Assembly: GCF_000695095.2 (NCBI RefSeq)
Contig: NZ_CP011454.1
Location: 310,001-374,000, forward strand
Length of the DNA stretch: 64,000 nucleotides
Origin: Gemmatimonas phototrophica
Lineage (GTDB): Bacteria > Gemmatimonadota > Gemmatimonadetes > Gemmatimonadales > Gemmatimonadaceae
Direction: 5' to 3'
Numbering within the stretch: the stretch's first letter is position 1; each line of letters begins with the position of its first letter. The position numbers and the translations under genes are program-made. This document shows, piece after piece, positions 47,791 to 55,615 of this stretch. A model generated the notes under the pieces. It was not told the origin of the DNA and did not search any database. It saw only the letters and a list, made by a program, of their open reading frames with translations.

Positions 47791-49764
47791 ATGCACTTCA
47801 CTTCGTCACGCCTCGCTTCGGCGGCACTGGCTGGTGCGATGGCCACGCTCGCCGCGTGCGCGCCGGCCAAGAAGCCCCAGACGGCCCCCAATCCCGCCGC
47901 TGATCCGCGTAACACCCTGAAGGCCGGCCTGTTCGATGCGGGCGAATACACGTCGAACATGAAGGTGGTCGCCAAGGCGCAGTCGCCGAAGGGATTTCTG
48001 GGGATCACCAACTCCGATCTCGCCTTCACGGGCAACTACGTCATTCAGGGCAATTACAACGGCCCGGTCGTGTGGGACATCAGCAACCCGTCCAGCCCGC
48101 AGTTGGTGGTGGCCTACGAGTGTCCGGCGTCGCAGAACGACGTGTCGGTGTACAAGAACCTGATGTTCATGTCGGCCGAAGCGCAGAACGGCCGCGTTGA
48201 CTGCAAGCCTGGCGGGGTGCGCGAGGCGGTGAGCAAGGAGCGCATGCGCGGCGTGCGCGTGTTTGACATCAGCAACATCAAGGAACCGAAGCTGGTGGCG
48301 AATGTGCAGACGTGCCGCGGGTCGCACACGCACACGGTGCTGGAAGATCCGAAGGACCGGAACAATGTCTACATCTACGTGTCGGGCTCCTCAGGCATTC
48401 GGTCCAGCAGCGAGTTGGAAGGGTGCGCGGGTGATCTGGCCGCCGCCGATCCGAACTCGTCGCGTTTGCGCATTGAAATCATCAAGGTGCCGCTGGCTGA
48501 CCCCAGCAAGGCGGCCGTGGTGGGACGGGCCAACATCTTTACCGGCTTGACGGCGCCGCCATCGCACGGCCTCTCCGACGCCGACAAGGCGGCCGCGGCC
48601 CAGCAGCTGGCCACGGCGCGCGCGGCGGGGGCGTTCATTGCCAAGAATCCGCAGAGCGGTGCCGACATGGTGGCCCCGCCGCAGCTGGTGCGTCGCATGC
48701 TCGACGACGCCGCCAAGGCGCGTGGCGCGACGACCGTGACGTCGGCCGACAGTGCCACCGTGCGCGGCGGTCTGCAGGCAGCGTGGAACCAGATGTTTGC
48801 CGGAGCTGCTGGTGCGCCGGCCGGCGGGCGTCGTGGGGTGGAAGGCTCGCAGTGCCACGACATCACCGTCTACCCGTCGCTCGGGTTGGCCGGCGGCGCC
48901 TGTGAAGGGCACGGCCTGCTGCTCGACATCAGCGATCCGACGAACCCGACGCGTTTGGACGCGGTGGCGGACTCGAACTTCGCGTACTGGCACTCGGCCA
49001 CGTTCAACAACGATGGCACGCAGATGCTCTTCTCGGACGAATGGGGCGGCGGTGGCGCGCCCAAGTGCCGTGCCGGTGACAAGCCGGAATGGGGCGCGAA
49101 CGCGATTTTCGAGATCGTGAACAAGAAGCTGGTGTTCAAGAGCTACTACAAGATTCCCACGTATCAGACGTCGGCCGAAAACTGCGTGGCCCACAATGGC
49201 TCGCTGATCCCGATTCCCGGCCGTGACGTGATGGTGCAGTCGTGGTACCAGGGCGGCATTTCGGTGTTCGATTGGACCGACGCTTCCAACCCGAAGGAAA
49301 TCGCGAGCTTCGATCGTGGTCCGATTGACGCGTCGCGCATGGTGTCGGGCGGCTCCTGGTCGGTGTACTGGTACAACGGCAACATCGTGAGCTCGGAGAT
49401 TGCGCGCGGCATGGACGTGGCGCAGCTGGTGCCGAGCGAGTTCATCTCGCAGAACGAAATTGATGCGGCGAACACGGTGAAGTGGGACCAGCTCAACGCG
49501 CAGGGGCAGCCGAAGATCGTATGGCCGCCCAGCTTCCCGTTGGCGAAGGCGTTCACGGACCAGCTGGAGCGCAAGGGATGCGCGGCGCCGGCGGTGAGCG
49601 CGCTGCGGACGCAGATTGCCGCCGCCGAGAAGGCGAGCGGTGCGGCCCGTAACTCGGCGCTCGACGCCGCCGTCACGGCGGCCGAGGGCGCCCGTGGATG
49701 CGACGGCAAGAAGACAGACCTGCTGAAGAAGGCCCTGCAGGATCTGCGCGCGCCGGCGATGTAA
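47791..49764 (+). CDS. Large lipoprotein with LVIVD-type repeats
   Basis: A 657-residue lipoprotein. The signal MATLAACAPA gives a lipobox (LAAC, Cys near 25). Beta-propeller-like repeats of the LVIVD type recur: NGPVVWDISNPSSPQLVVAY, RGVRVFDISNIKEPKLVAN, HGLLLDISDPTNPTRLDAV and GGISVFDWTDASNPKEIAS. His-containing segments between them (TCRGSHTHTVLED, SQCHDITVYP, FAYWHSATFN, CVAHNGSLIP) could bind metal. A Pro/Ala-rich insertion of about 130 residues splits the propeller, and the C-terminal 90 residues are helical. It follows the DUF305 gene, and such pairs suggest surface or periplasmic metal handling. A strong terminator follows. Confidence 0.85.
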   Translation: MHFTSSRLASAALAGAMATLAACAPAKKPQTAPNPAADPRNTLKAGLFDAGEYTSNMKVVAKAQSPKGFLGITNSDLAFTGNYVIQGNYNGPVVWDISNPSSPQLVVAYECPASQNDVSVYKNLMFMSAEAQNGRVDCKPGGVREAVSKERMRGVRVFDISNIKEPKLVANVQTCRGSHTHTVLEDPKDRNNVYIYVSGSSGIRSSSELEGCAGDLAAADPNSSRLRIEIIKVPLADPSKAAVVGRANIFTGLTAPPSHGLSDADKAAAAQQLATARAAGAFIAKNPQSGADMVAPPQLVRRMLDDAAKARGATTVTSADSATVRGGLQAAWNQMFAGAAGAPAGGRRGVEGSQCHDITVYPSLGLAGGACEGHGLLLDISDPTNPTRLDAVADSNFAYWHSATFNNDGTQMLFSDEWGGGGAPKCRAGDKPEWGANAIFEIVNKKLVFKSYYKIPTYQTSAENCVAHNGSLIPIPGRDVMVQSWYQGGISVFDWTDASNPKEIASFDRGPIDASRMVSGGSWSVYWYNGNIVSSEIARGMDVAQLVPSEFISQNEIDAANTVKWDQLNAQGQPKIVWPPSFPLAKAFTDQLERKGCAAPAVSALRTQIAAAEKASGAARNSALDAAVTAAEGARGCDGKKTDLLKKALQDLRAPAM

Positions 49765-49786
49765 ATCGCTGTGCGGTACTGATGGC

Positions 49787-49823
49787 AAAGCGGCGCGCTC
49801 CGGTTTCCGGGGCGCGCCGCTTT
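49787..49823 (+). terminator. Intrinsic-terminator-like hairpin after the LVIVD-type gene
   Basis: AAAGCGGCGCG (49787-49797) pairs with CGCGCCGCTTT (49813-49823), an 11-bp perfect stem ending in A/T pairs, loop CTCCGGTTTCCGGGG. It follows the stop codon by 22 bases. The same hairpin also serves the convergent AraC-type gene, whose stop is 21 bases further on. Confidence 0.85.
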
Positions 49824-49843
49824 ACTTGTGCCACTCGTTCCGG

Positions 49844-50755
49844 CTAGGCAGCGCCCTCGGAGCTCTTGAGCAGTACGAGGCGTGGACGCTCGTCGTGGGT
49901 AGGTGTTTGCGGGGCGTCCGGGCGCAAGATCTGCTGGTGCAGCAGTTGAGCGACGATGCACATGGCACCTTCCTGCCGCAACTGCTTGGGTGATCGTGCC
50001 GTGTAGCGCACGATCTGTTTGCGCAGGGCCCCTGGTGTGGGATACCCCAGCACGTCGGCAATACTGGCGAAGGTCCGGCCGCGCTCGTCGATGTACAGGG
50101 CGGACAGCAGCAGGCGTGCCCACCCGGCAATGAGCTGTGGTGAGGGCAGCTGACGTGCCTCACAGAACTTTCGCAGGGTGCGCTCATGCATCTGCATGAG
50201 CGCGGCCACCTTGCTCGCGGGCAAGTGGGTATGGGCGTGACGCAATGCCCGCTTCAGGATGGTGGTCAGGTCGGTCGGACAGGCGTTGCCGCGCAGCGAA
50301 AACTCCTGTTCCACGGCGGTCAGAATCCGCTGTGCTGTCGCGTCGCTGTACGCTTTGGAGAGCGAGGTGCGAATGTCGTCGGCGCGCAACCCGTCGTTGG
50401 CGTCGAGCAGATCGCTCACGCCGAGCTGCGACAACCGGACAGCCGCCTGCATGCTGGACACGCCGGGCATGGCGACGGCGATCACCGGGATGTTGGGAAA
50501 TCGCTCCCGCAGCACGGTATAATCGGTCCAAAAGGGGTCAAACCGATCACGCAGCACCGGTACGATCATGCACAGCGACGACCCCGAGCGCAGGATCTCC
50601 TGCGCCTCGGCGCCGTTACGGACCAAGGCCACGCGGGCCTCGCGTGCCACCGACCCACGAAAGACCGCCACGACAGGCTCCGGTAGTGCCCACGCCACGA
50701 GCGTGGCGGGCAACGGCAAGCGGAGGGCAGCAGTGCGCGTGAGTGGCATGGGCAT
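49844..50755 (-). CDS. AraC-type regulator with receiver-like N-terminal domain
   Basis: A 303-residue protein. The C-terminal 100 residues are AraC-like: PASKVAALMQMHERTLRKF and FASIADVLGYPTPGALRKQI, the two helix-turn-helices. The first 150 residues have the alternating fold of a receiver (VVAVFRGSVAREARVALVRN, VIAVAMPGVSSMQAAVRL), but the phospho-acceptor Asp position reads CMIVPV and no acidic pair is seen, so it is a pseudo-receiver. I chose ATG 50755 (ATG 50749 also possible). It is 14 bases behind the TPR-like gene, which may modulate it. Targets unknown. Confidence 0.82.
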   Translation of the reverse strand: MPMPLTRTAALRLPLPATLVAWALPEPVVAVFRGSVAREARVALVRNGAEAQEILRSGSSLCMIVPVLRDRFDPFWTDYTVLRERFPNIPVIAVAMPGVSSMQAAVRLSQLGVSDLLDANDGLRADDIRTSLSKAYSDATAQRILTAVEQEFSLRGNACPTDLTTILKRALRHAHTHLPASKVAALMQMHERTLRKFCEARQLPSPQLIAGWARLLLSALYIDERGRTFASIADVLGYPTPGALRKQIVRYTARSPKQLRQEGAMCIVAQLLHQQILRPDAPQTPTHDERPRLVLLKSSEGAA

Positions 50756-50769
50756 GATCCGGCGGAGAC

Positions 50770-52056
50770 TCAGACCAGCGCGGCCAGACGAACGAGCGCC
50801 GGATGCCGTTCGTGCTCCTGCCACACGGACGCACGCCGCGCAGACGGCGTGTGTTGGGCATCTGCTGCCGACAGCCGTTCACGCAACGTATCGGTACGGA
50901 ATTGATAGTCGAAGAAGTCGTGCTCCGCGGCCAGCGCGCCGGCTTCCGCGAGATGCGTGTGAGCACCGGCGATGTCCTGCTCGCGGTGTTGCCACTCGGC
51001 CATGGTGATGAGCGCATAGGCGCGCTCGCGTGGCGCCAGCGGGGCGCTGAGCAAGGCCACGAGGGACTGCCGTGCGTTCTCGATTTCTTCGGCGGGGACG
51101 GTGAGTACAGGCGCGGCATCTCCGAGCAGGCAGCTGTTAATCGTTCGGGCACGGCCGGTGATGGCTGCGGCCTGCACGCGGAACTGCGCGCCAGTGGCGA
51201 GGGCCTCTCGATACGCATTGTTGAAGCCCGCAGCGGCGGCGTACAAGTCACCGACCTCCAGCGCGGTTTCGGCCATGGACACCACCAATTCCGCGCGGTG
51301 GGCACTGGCGTCTCCGAGTTGGTCGTACGCCGACCAGCTGTCGAGCAGGGCGTCAAGCCAACGTCGCCGTTTGCGCCGCGCAATGGCGCGCATTTGGTAG
51401 GCCGCCGCGGCGTGCACGGGCGCCAGGAGGCCGGCGGTACTTGCGAGCAGCGCGGAACACTGCTGCTCCACCAACGGATAATTCCCGCGCGCCACCGACA
51501 GGTTGATGAGTCCCAATTCTGCTGCCAAACGGGCGTCGCGCCACGGTGCACTACCGATCAGCGCGAGGGCTTCCTCAAAACAGGCCTGCGCGTCATCGAG
51601 TGCTCCGGCGACGCGGGCTATCCGTCCCCGGCGGGCCCAGCAAATCGCCAGCACTTCGCAGCGCTCTGCCTCGTACGCGTCGTCGTGTGGGCCGCGGGCC
51701 GTGTCGTGCTCGCCAAGCAACGCGGTGAGGGCGTTGAGTATGACCCCGGCCAACGACGGCTCGCCGAGGAATTCGGCCAGCGCCGACAAGCGGAGCCAGG
51801 GCTGAGCGGGGTGGGTCGGCAGCAGGTGCACCAGTTGCGCCGGGACACGCGCCAGGGCGTCGTACAGCCCCTCCCACAATGGCGACGACGGGGCGGTCAG
51901 CGTGGACTGTCGTTCCAATGTCGCCGCGAGAAACGCCAGCGAGACCAACTGTTCAGTACGGTGCGCATCGGACGCACTGCTGAGCGGTACGGCGGCGGCA
52001 GATAACCATTCACTGGCACTGGACGCACTAATGCGCGTCGGAGTCATGGAGGTCAT
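50770..52056 (-). CDS. TPR-like helical protein
   Basis: A 428-residue protein made mainly of helix pairs. Segments such as RVAGALDDAQACFEEALALI, LEVGDLYAAAAGFNNAYREA and REQDIAGAHTHLAEAGALAA have TPR-like spacing and small residues at the expected positions, though no repeat is canonical. There is no signal or membrane segment. It is 14 bases upstream of the pseudo-receiver AraC gene, so it probably regulates it or acts in the same pathway, much as large TPR-bearing regulators do within one chain. Upstream lies a palindrome-rich intergenic region. Confidence 0.7.
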   Translation of the reverse strand: MTSMTPTRISASSASEWLSAAAVPLSSASDAHRTEQLVSLAFLAATLERQSTLTAPSSPLWEGLYDALARVPAQLVHLLPTHPAQPWLRLSALAEFLGEPSLAGVILNALTALLGEHDTARGPHDDAYEAERCEVLAICWARRGRIARVAGALDDAQACFEEALALIGSAPWRDARLAAELGLINLSVARGNYPLVEQQCSALLASTAGLLAPVHAAAAYQMRAIARRKRRRWLDALLDSWSAYDQLGDASAHRAELVVSMAETALEVGDLYAAAAGFNNAYREALATGAQFRVQAAAITGRARTINSCLLGDAAPVLTVPAEEIENARQSLVALLSAPLAPRERAYALITMAEWQHREQDIAGAHTHLAEAGALAAEHDFFDYQFRTDTLRERLSAADAQHTPSARRASVWQEHERHPALVRLAALV

Positions 52057-52107
52057 ACGCCCATGCTACGACATGGAGGGAAGCGAGAGTAGAGGGGAGT
52101 TGCGCCA

Positions 52108-52153
52108 AAGCGGACGTCAGCGGCCCGAAGTGGAGGGCCGCTGACGTCCGCTT
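52108..52153. repeat. Perfect 19-bp hairpin, part of a repeated sequence
   Basis: AAGCGGACGTCAGCGGCCC (52108-52126) pairs with its exact complement at 52135-52153, loop GAAGTGGA of 8 bases. The right arm and its flank (52136-52160) recur at 52363-52387 with two mismatches in 25 bases. Confidence 0.85.
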
Positions 52154-52267
52154 CGGGCCGGACGAGGTCTTCGTCTCGTGAGGCCGCGCACGTCATTCTC
52201 CTTTCGTGAACGGTTTCTGGCGTCGAGGCAACGCCATATTGATTGAAATGGATCGAATTGCCGGTCG

Positions 52268-52305
52268 TGAGCGCCGGGACTGCGACGAGGCAGGACCGGC
52301 GCTCA
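52268..52305. repeat. 10-bp hairpin between the two direct repeats
   Basis: TGAGCGCCGG (52268-52277) pairs with CCGGCGCTCA (52296-52305), loop 18 bases. The stem can be extended outward with one mismatch to 52261/52312. Confidence 0.6.
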
Positions 52306-52362
52306 TGACTGGGGCCCCGGGCAATTGCCAAGCTCGACTATAAGCGGCTCGCGGAATATTCA

Positions 52363-52387
52363 GGCCGCTCACGTCCACTTCGGGCCG
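52363..52387 (+). repeat. Second copy of the 25-base palindrome-arm sequence
   Basis: GGCCGCTCACGTCCACTTCG plus five more bases matches 52136-52160 at 23 of 25 positions in direct orientation, 227 bases away. A preceding AGCGGC (52343-52348) can form a weaker stem with its GCCGCT. Confidence 0.7.
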
Positions 52388-52455
52388 ACCGCGTGCTCTT
52401 CATCGCGGCCCAAAATGTGAGACCGTAGCGGAGACCCCTTACCGGAGCCCCGCCC

Positions 52456-52683
52456 ATGTGCCGTATGCCGACCCCCCGCCGTCTCTCCCTGGTCTTGATC
52501 CCCGCCGCGCTGCTGTCACTGAGCGCTTGTGCATCGCCAACGGAACCGCTGGTGGCCGAGGAGGCCGTGGTTCGTCGCCAAAACGTAGTGTGCATCGCCA
52601 TGGGGGCGGATGGTTCGCCGGTCTTTTCGGAGCCGACAGGAACCCAGTGCCCGGCCGGGTTTGATCTGCAGCCCTGGTGGTAG
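52456..52683 (+). CDS. Small lipoprotein
   Basis: A 75-residue protein. MPTPRRLSLVLIPAALLSLSAC is a lipoprotein signal, Cys near residue 25. The 50-residue mature part has two more Cys (VVCIAMGAD and TQCPAGFDL), which could form a disulfide. The start may be ATG 52456 or 52465. Short genes of this kind are often missed; the reality rests on the clear signal. It ends 54 bases before the YbjN/TY-Chap-like gene, on the same strand. Confidence 0.65.
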   Translation: MCRMPTPRRLSLVLIPAALLSLSACASPTEPLVAEEAVVRRQNVVCIAMGADGSPVFSEPTGTQCPAGFDLQPWW

Positions 52684-52736
52684 GGGAAACGGGGGCGCCG
52701 TATCGCCTCCGTCGCGGCGCGGAGATAGCATTCGGT

Positions 52737-53690
52737 ATGTCTCCGCGCAAAATGCCTCCCGACCAAGGCGGTTCGTCCAATTCCGAGCCGCCTGGTGCAT
52801 CACCGCCCGCGTCGCTGGGGGACGCCTGGTTCCGTTTCGCCGGCAAACTGGCGGAATCGCTGGCCGTGCTGGGCGAGGAGCAGTACCTCATCCTCTCCAT
52901 CCCCGGGCGTCAGCGATTCATTCAGTTTGGCGGCGGTCATCCGTTCATTGTGGAAACGGCGTCCAACGCCTTTCTCGACGATGACGAACGGCTGACGCGG
53001 GGTGATGAGGTACTGCTGGCCAAGCTTGGCTGGCAGCGTCCCACGTACAGTGCCGAGGATGTGGACGACCTTTCCGAGGACATGGATGGGTCGCCCAATT
53101 GGTATGTGCATGTGCACGAGGACGTGGTGCCCTTTGATGCGCTGGCCATGTTGGGGGTGCGGACGGCCATTGAGTGTTTCCGTCTTCCGGCCCCTTCGGC
53201 GTTGCGCTACCGGGCATTCCATGCCGAGGGCGTCCCCATTTTGCTACCAGGGCTGGAGCTCGCCCCTGAGGACCATGAGGATGATGTGCTGAGCGATCTG
53301 TCGGTTGCTCCTGGTGGCACGTTAGCCCAGCAGGTATTCGAAGCGTGTGCATTTGTGCCGGGCGCCGAAGTGGAGCCGGTAGACGAAACCGTGGCGGCGG
53401 TGGATATCGAGGGGCTCCGGCTGATGGTGGTGGTGGAGCCCGCCCTCGGTATCGCGCGACTGCTGTGCAATCTGTTTCCCGTGAGTCCCGACATGGACGA
53501 TGTCACGGACACCCTGAACGCGCTGAACGCCGACCGTTTGGCATTCGGGTATGTGTATCTCAAGGACAATGACGTGCGCTACGGCGCCGATGTGGTGGTG
53601 GATCCCTTCTTCCCTGAGCTCCTGCCGGCGTCCATCAAGCTGGCGGTGGCGAGCATTGGCGCGATGATGCAGGGGGACGACGACGCATAG
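52737..53690 (+). CDS. YbjN/TY-Chap-like (type III chaperone-like fold) protein
   Basis: A 317-residue soluble protein starting MSPRKMPPDQGG at ATG 52737. The N-terminal domain (about 30-180) has WFRFAGKLAESLAVLGEEQY, then QRFIQFGGGHPFIVETASN, and LLAKLGWQRPTY, which look like a TY-Chap-type domain. The C-terminal domain (about 205-315) has the YbjN/CesT-like pattern: LRLMVVVEPALGIARLLCNL and LNALNADRLAFGYVYLKDND. The family is thought to be chaperone-like with unknown partners. No membrane signal. The frame extends 20 codons upstream, but that part is not similar to anything. A hairpin lies about 80 bases downstream. Confidence 0.7.
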   Translation: MSPRKMPPDQGGSSNSEPPGASPPASLGDAWFRFAGKLAESLAVLGEEQYLILSIPGRQRFIQFGGGHPFIVETASNAFLDDDERLTRGDEVLLAKLGWQRPTYSAEDVDDLSEDMDGSPNWYVHVHEDVVPFDALAMLGVRTAIECFRLPAPSALRYRAFHAEGVPILLPGLELAPEDHEDDVLSDLSVAPGGTLAQQVFEACAFVPGAEVEPVDETVAAVDIEGLRLMVVVEPALGIARLLCNLFPVSPDMDDVTDTLNALNADRLAFGYVYLKDNDVRYGADVVVDPFFPELLPASIKLAVASIGAMMQGDDDA

Positions 53691-53768
53691 TAGCGTCGAG
53701 GGGGATCCCGGTAGGCGGACCGCAATGGTGATTCTCACGCACCACCTGTGGCGGAAACGGGATACACA

Positions 53769-53810
53769 ACGGCCGTAAACGGGACCCCCCTCCGAGTCCG
53801 TTCACGGCCG
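53769..53810 (+). terminator. Imperfect hairpin downstream of the YbjN/TY-Chap-like gene
   Basis: CGGCCGT (53770-53776) with an adjoining AAACGGGAC pairs imperfectly with GTCCGTT plus ACGGCCG (to 53810). The stem is about 14 bp with two irregularities. No T-run follows, so its role is uncertain. Confidence 0.4.
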
Positions 53811-54012
53811 CTGTGGCCCAACTCCCACCACTGCATGGTGCTACCCACGGGCGAAGGCCACGGTTCCAGCCGCTCGCGCGAGTGCTGTGCGCCAGATCAC
53901 ACGTGAGCGACGTCTCCTGAGCGTCATATGTGAATCACCGCTGGCTTGGCGAGCGATCGGAAAACTCCGGAATGTTCGGGTGGCCATCCCCCAATCGAGG
54001 CCTTTCGTCACG

Positions 54013-54034
54013 AACGTCATCTCAACGTCATCTC
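54013..54034. repeat. Two tandem copies of an 11-base unit
   Basis: AACGTCATCTC at 54013-54023 is repeated at once at 54024-54034; 11 bases is about one helical turn, so it might be a tandem operator. A chance repeat is possible. Confidence 0.4.
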
Positions 54035-54173
54035 GCGACGAGAAAAATGCTCCCGGCGCGTCATTCGACACCGTTTTTCCGGCTCAGCACGGGTCGTGGC
54101 TATTGACGATGGTCACATACTGCAGGAGCCCATCACATCACCGACTTTTTCACCGTCTTCCGCCCCCGTCGCT

Positions 54174-54386
54174 GTGCAACCCAAAGACACCAACCGTGCC
54201 TTGCCGTTGGAGGCCTATCCCACCACGTCACCGTGTGTGAAGGTGTGTCAGTTGGATCTGGAGGACCGGTGTTACGGGTGCGGCCGCACACGGAATGAAG
54301 TGGCGCGCTGGTCCGGCATGACCCCGGAGGAGCGTCGTCTGGTGAACCGTCGCTTGGGCTTTCGCGGACATCCCGAACATCGCTGA
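54174..54386 (+). CDS. DUF1289 small Cys-rich protein
   Basis: A protein of about 70 residues if started at GTG 54174 (start uncertain). The DUF1289 core is clear: SPCVKVCQLDLEDRCYGCGR then TRNEVARWSGMTPEERRLVN. The four cysteines (C-x3-C and C-x2-C) probably bind zinc or an iron-sulfur cluster. It is cytoplasmic. The next gene, the broken ADP-ribosylglycohydrolase, starts 29 bases later on the same strand. Function unknown. Confidence 0.75.
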   Translation: MQPKDTNRALPLEAYPTTSPCVKVCQLDLEDRCYGCGRTRNEVARWSGMTPEERRLVNRRLGFRGHPEHR

Positions 54387-54415
54387 ACGCCACTCGATTC
54401 GATTGAGGACAAGCA

Positions 54416-55557
54416 ATGGCCCTGGCCGATCGTTTTGAACAGATCGTGTATGGCCCCCGTCGCAACATGGATACGCCGGGGAGCAAGATCGACCGTCGAG
54501 AGCGGGTCCTTGGCTGTTTCCTGGGTGGCGCCGTCGGCGATGCGCTGGGTGCGCCGCTGGAGTTCCGCAACACCAAAGACATCTTCGCCGAGTTTGGCCC
54601 CACCGGGCTGCGCGATTTCATTCCCTGGTACGGGACTGTTGGCGGGATTACCGACGATACGCAACTGATGCTGTTTACCGCGGAAGCGCTGCTGCGAACG
54701 CGCGTCATGGGGCATGGCTACCGGTCGTATTATCCGCCCACCATTCTGCGCAATGCGTATCGCCGCTGGCTGATGACGCAGCGGCAGGAAGGGCCACCAC
54801 CGGATCACCTCGAGACGGCGCGCGGCTGGCTGCTGGATGTGCCCGAATTGTGGGTGCAACGGTCGCCTGACCGGGTCAGCATTCAGTCGCTCAAGAAGAA
54901 CAAGCTGGGCACCCCCGAAGAAGCCATCAACGATGGCAAGGGGTTTGGGGCCATTGCCCGCGTGGCACCGGCCGGCATGTTCATGCAGGATGATCCCTTC
55001 CGTTTAGGGGCAGAAGTGGCGGCCATTACCCATGGGCATCCCACGGCTACCTGCTCGGCCGGCTACTTCGCCGTGATCATCAATCACCTGATGCATGGCA
55101 CGACCATTCGGGCCGGTGTGGAGGCGGCAGTGCGTCGGTCGGTGCCCATTGTGGGGCAAACCGAAACCATGGAAACGGCGCAGTATGCCGTGCAACGGGC
55201 CGACGAAGTACGCTTTGCCGGGATTGATCCGACCTGGTACGACGTAGAGCATTTTGGCGGCGGTACGCTGGCGCACGAAGCGATGGCGATTGCCATCTAC
55301 TGCGCCATGAGTCATCCCGAGCCGACCCAGGAATCGTTCGAAAAGGCGGTGCGCTGGCGGTGAATCACAACGGCAACAGTGATACCACGGGCGCATTGAC
55401 CGGGCAGTTGCTGGGGACCATGCACGGAGTGGGCGTCATTCCCCCACGCTGGCTGGAGCAGCTGGAACTCCGCGACGTGATTGTCGAAATGGCGGAGGAC
55501 ATGGCGCAGGAGCATGTGGTTGGCCCCGAGTGGAAGCGGAGGTATCCGCCGCTCTGA
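54416..55557 (+). pseudogene. ADP-ribosylglycohydrolase interrupted by a one-base frameshift
   Basis: The first frame (54416-55363) encodes 315 residues: GCFLGGAVGDALGAPLEFRN (glycine-rich signature), GGITDDTQLMLFTAEALL (first metal cluster) and KGFGAIARVAPAG. It ends EKAVRWR and a stop. The next frame (55360-55557, open without an ATG) continues VNHNGNSDTTGALTGQLLG, the expected second metal cluster, then PPRWLEQLELRDVIVEMAED, the normal C-terminus. Inserting one base near 55354 (CGCTGG to CGCCTGG) restores KAVRLAVNHNG. So one base seems to be missing, by mutation or sequencing error. Without repair the product lacks half of the active site. Third family member in the window. Confidence 0.85.
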
Positions 55558-55615
55558 TCGATTCTGAAGTCACCTCGAGGCGCACAACGTATTGACCGGT
55601 CTTGTCCCGAGGTCA

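Larger units (their letters stand above)
52057..52455. other. 399-base intergenic region with palindromic sequences
   Basis: No gene is supported. It holds a perfect 19-bp hairpin (52108-52153), a 10-bp hairpin (52268-52305) and a 25-base direct repeat, listed separately. The upstream part should contain the TPR-gene promoter; the right end carries the small lipoprotein gene's leader. Confidence 0.6.
53691..54173. other. 483-base intergenic region
   Basis: No gene is supported with confidence. It holds an imperfect hairpin (53769-53810) and two tandem copies of an 11-base unit, AACGTCATCTC, at 54013-54034. The DUF1289 frame opens further upstream at 53946, but that extension has no similarity. 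Confidence 0.5.
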
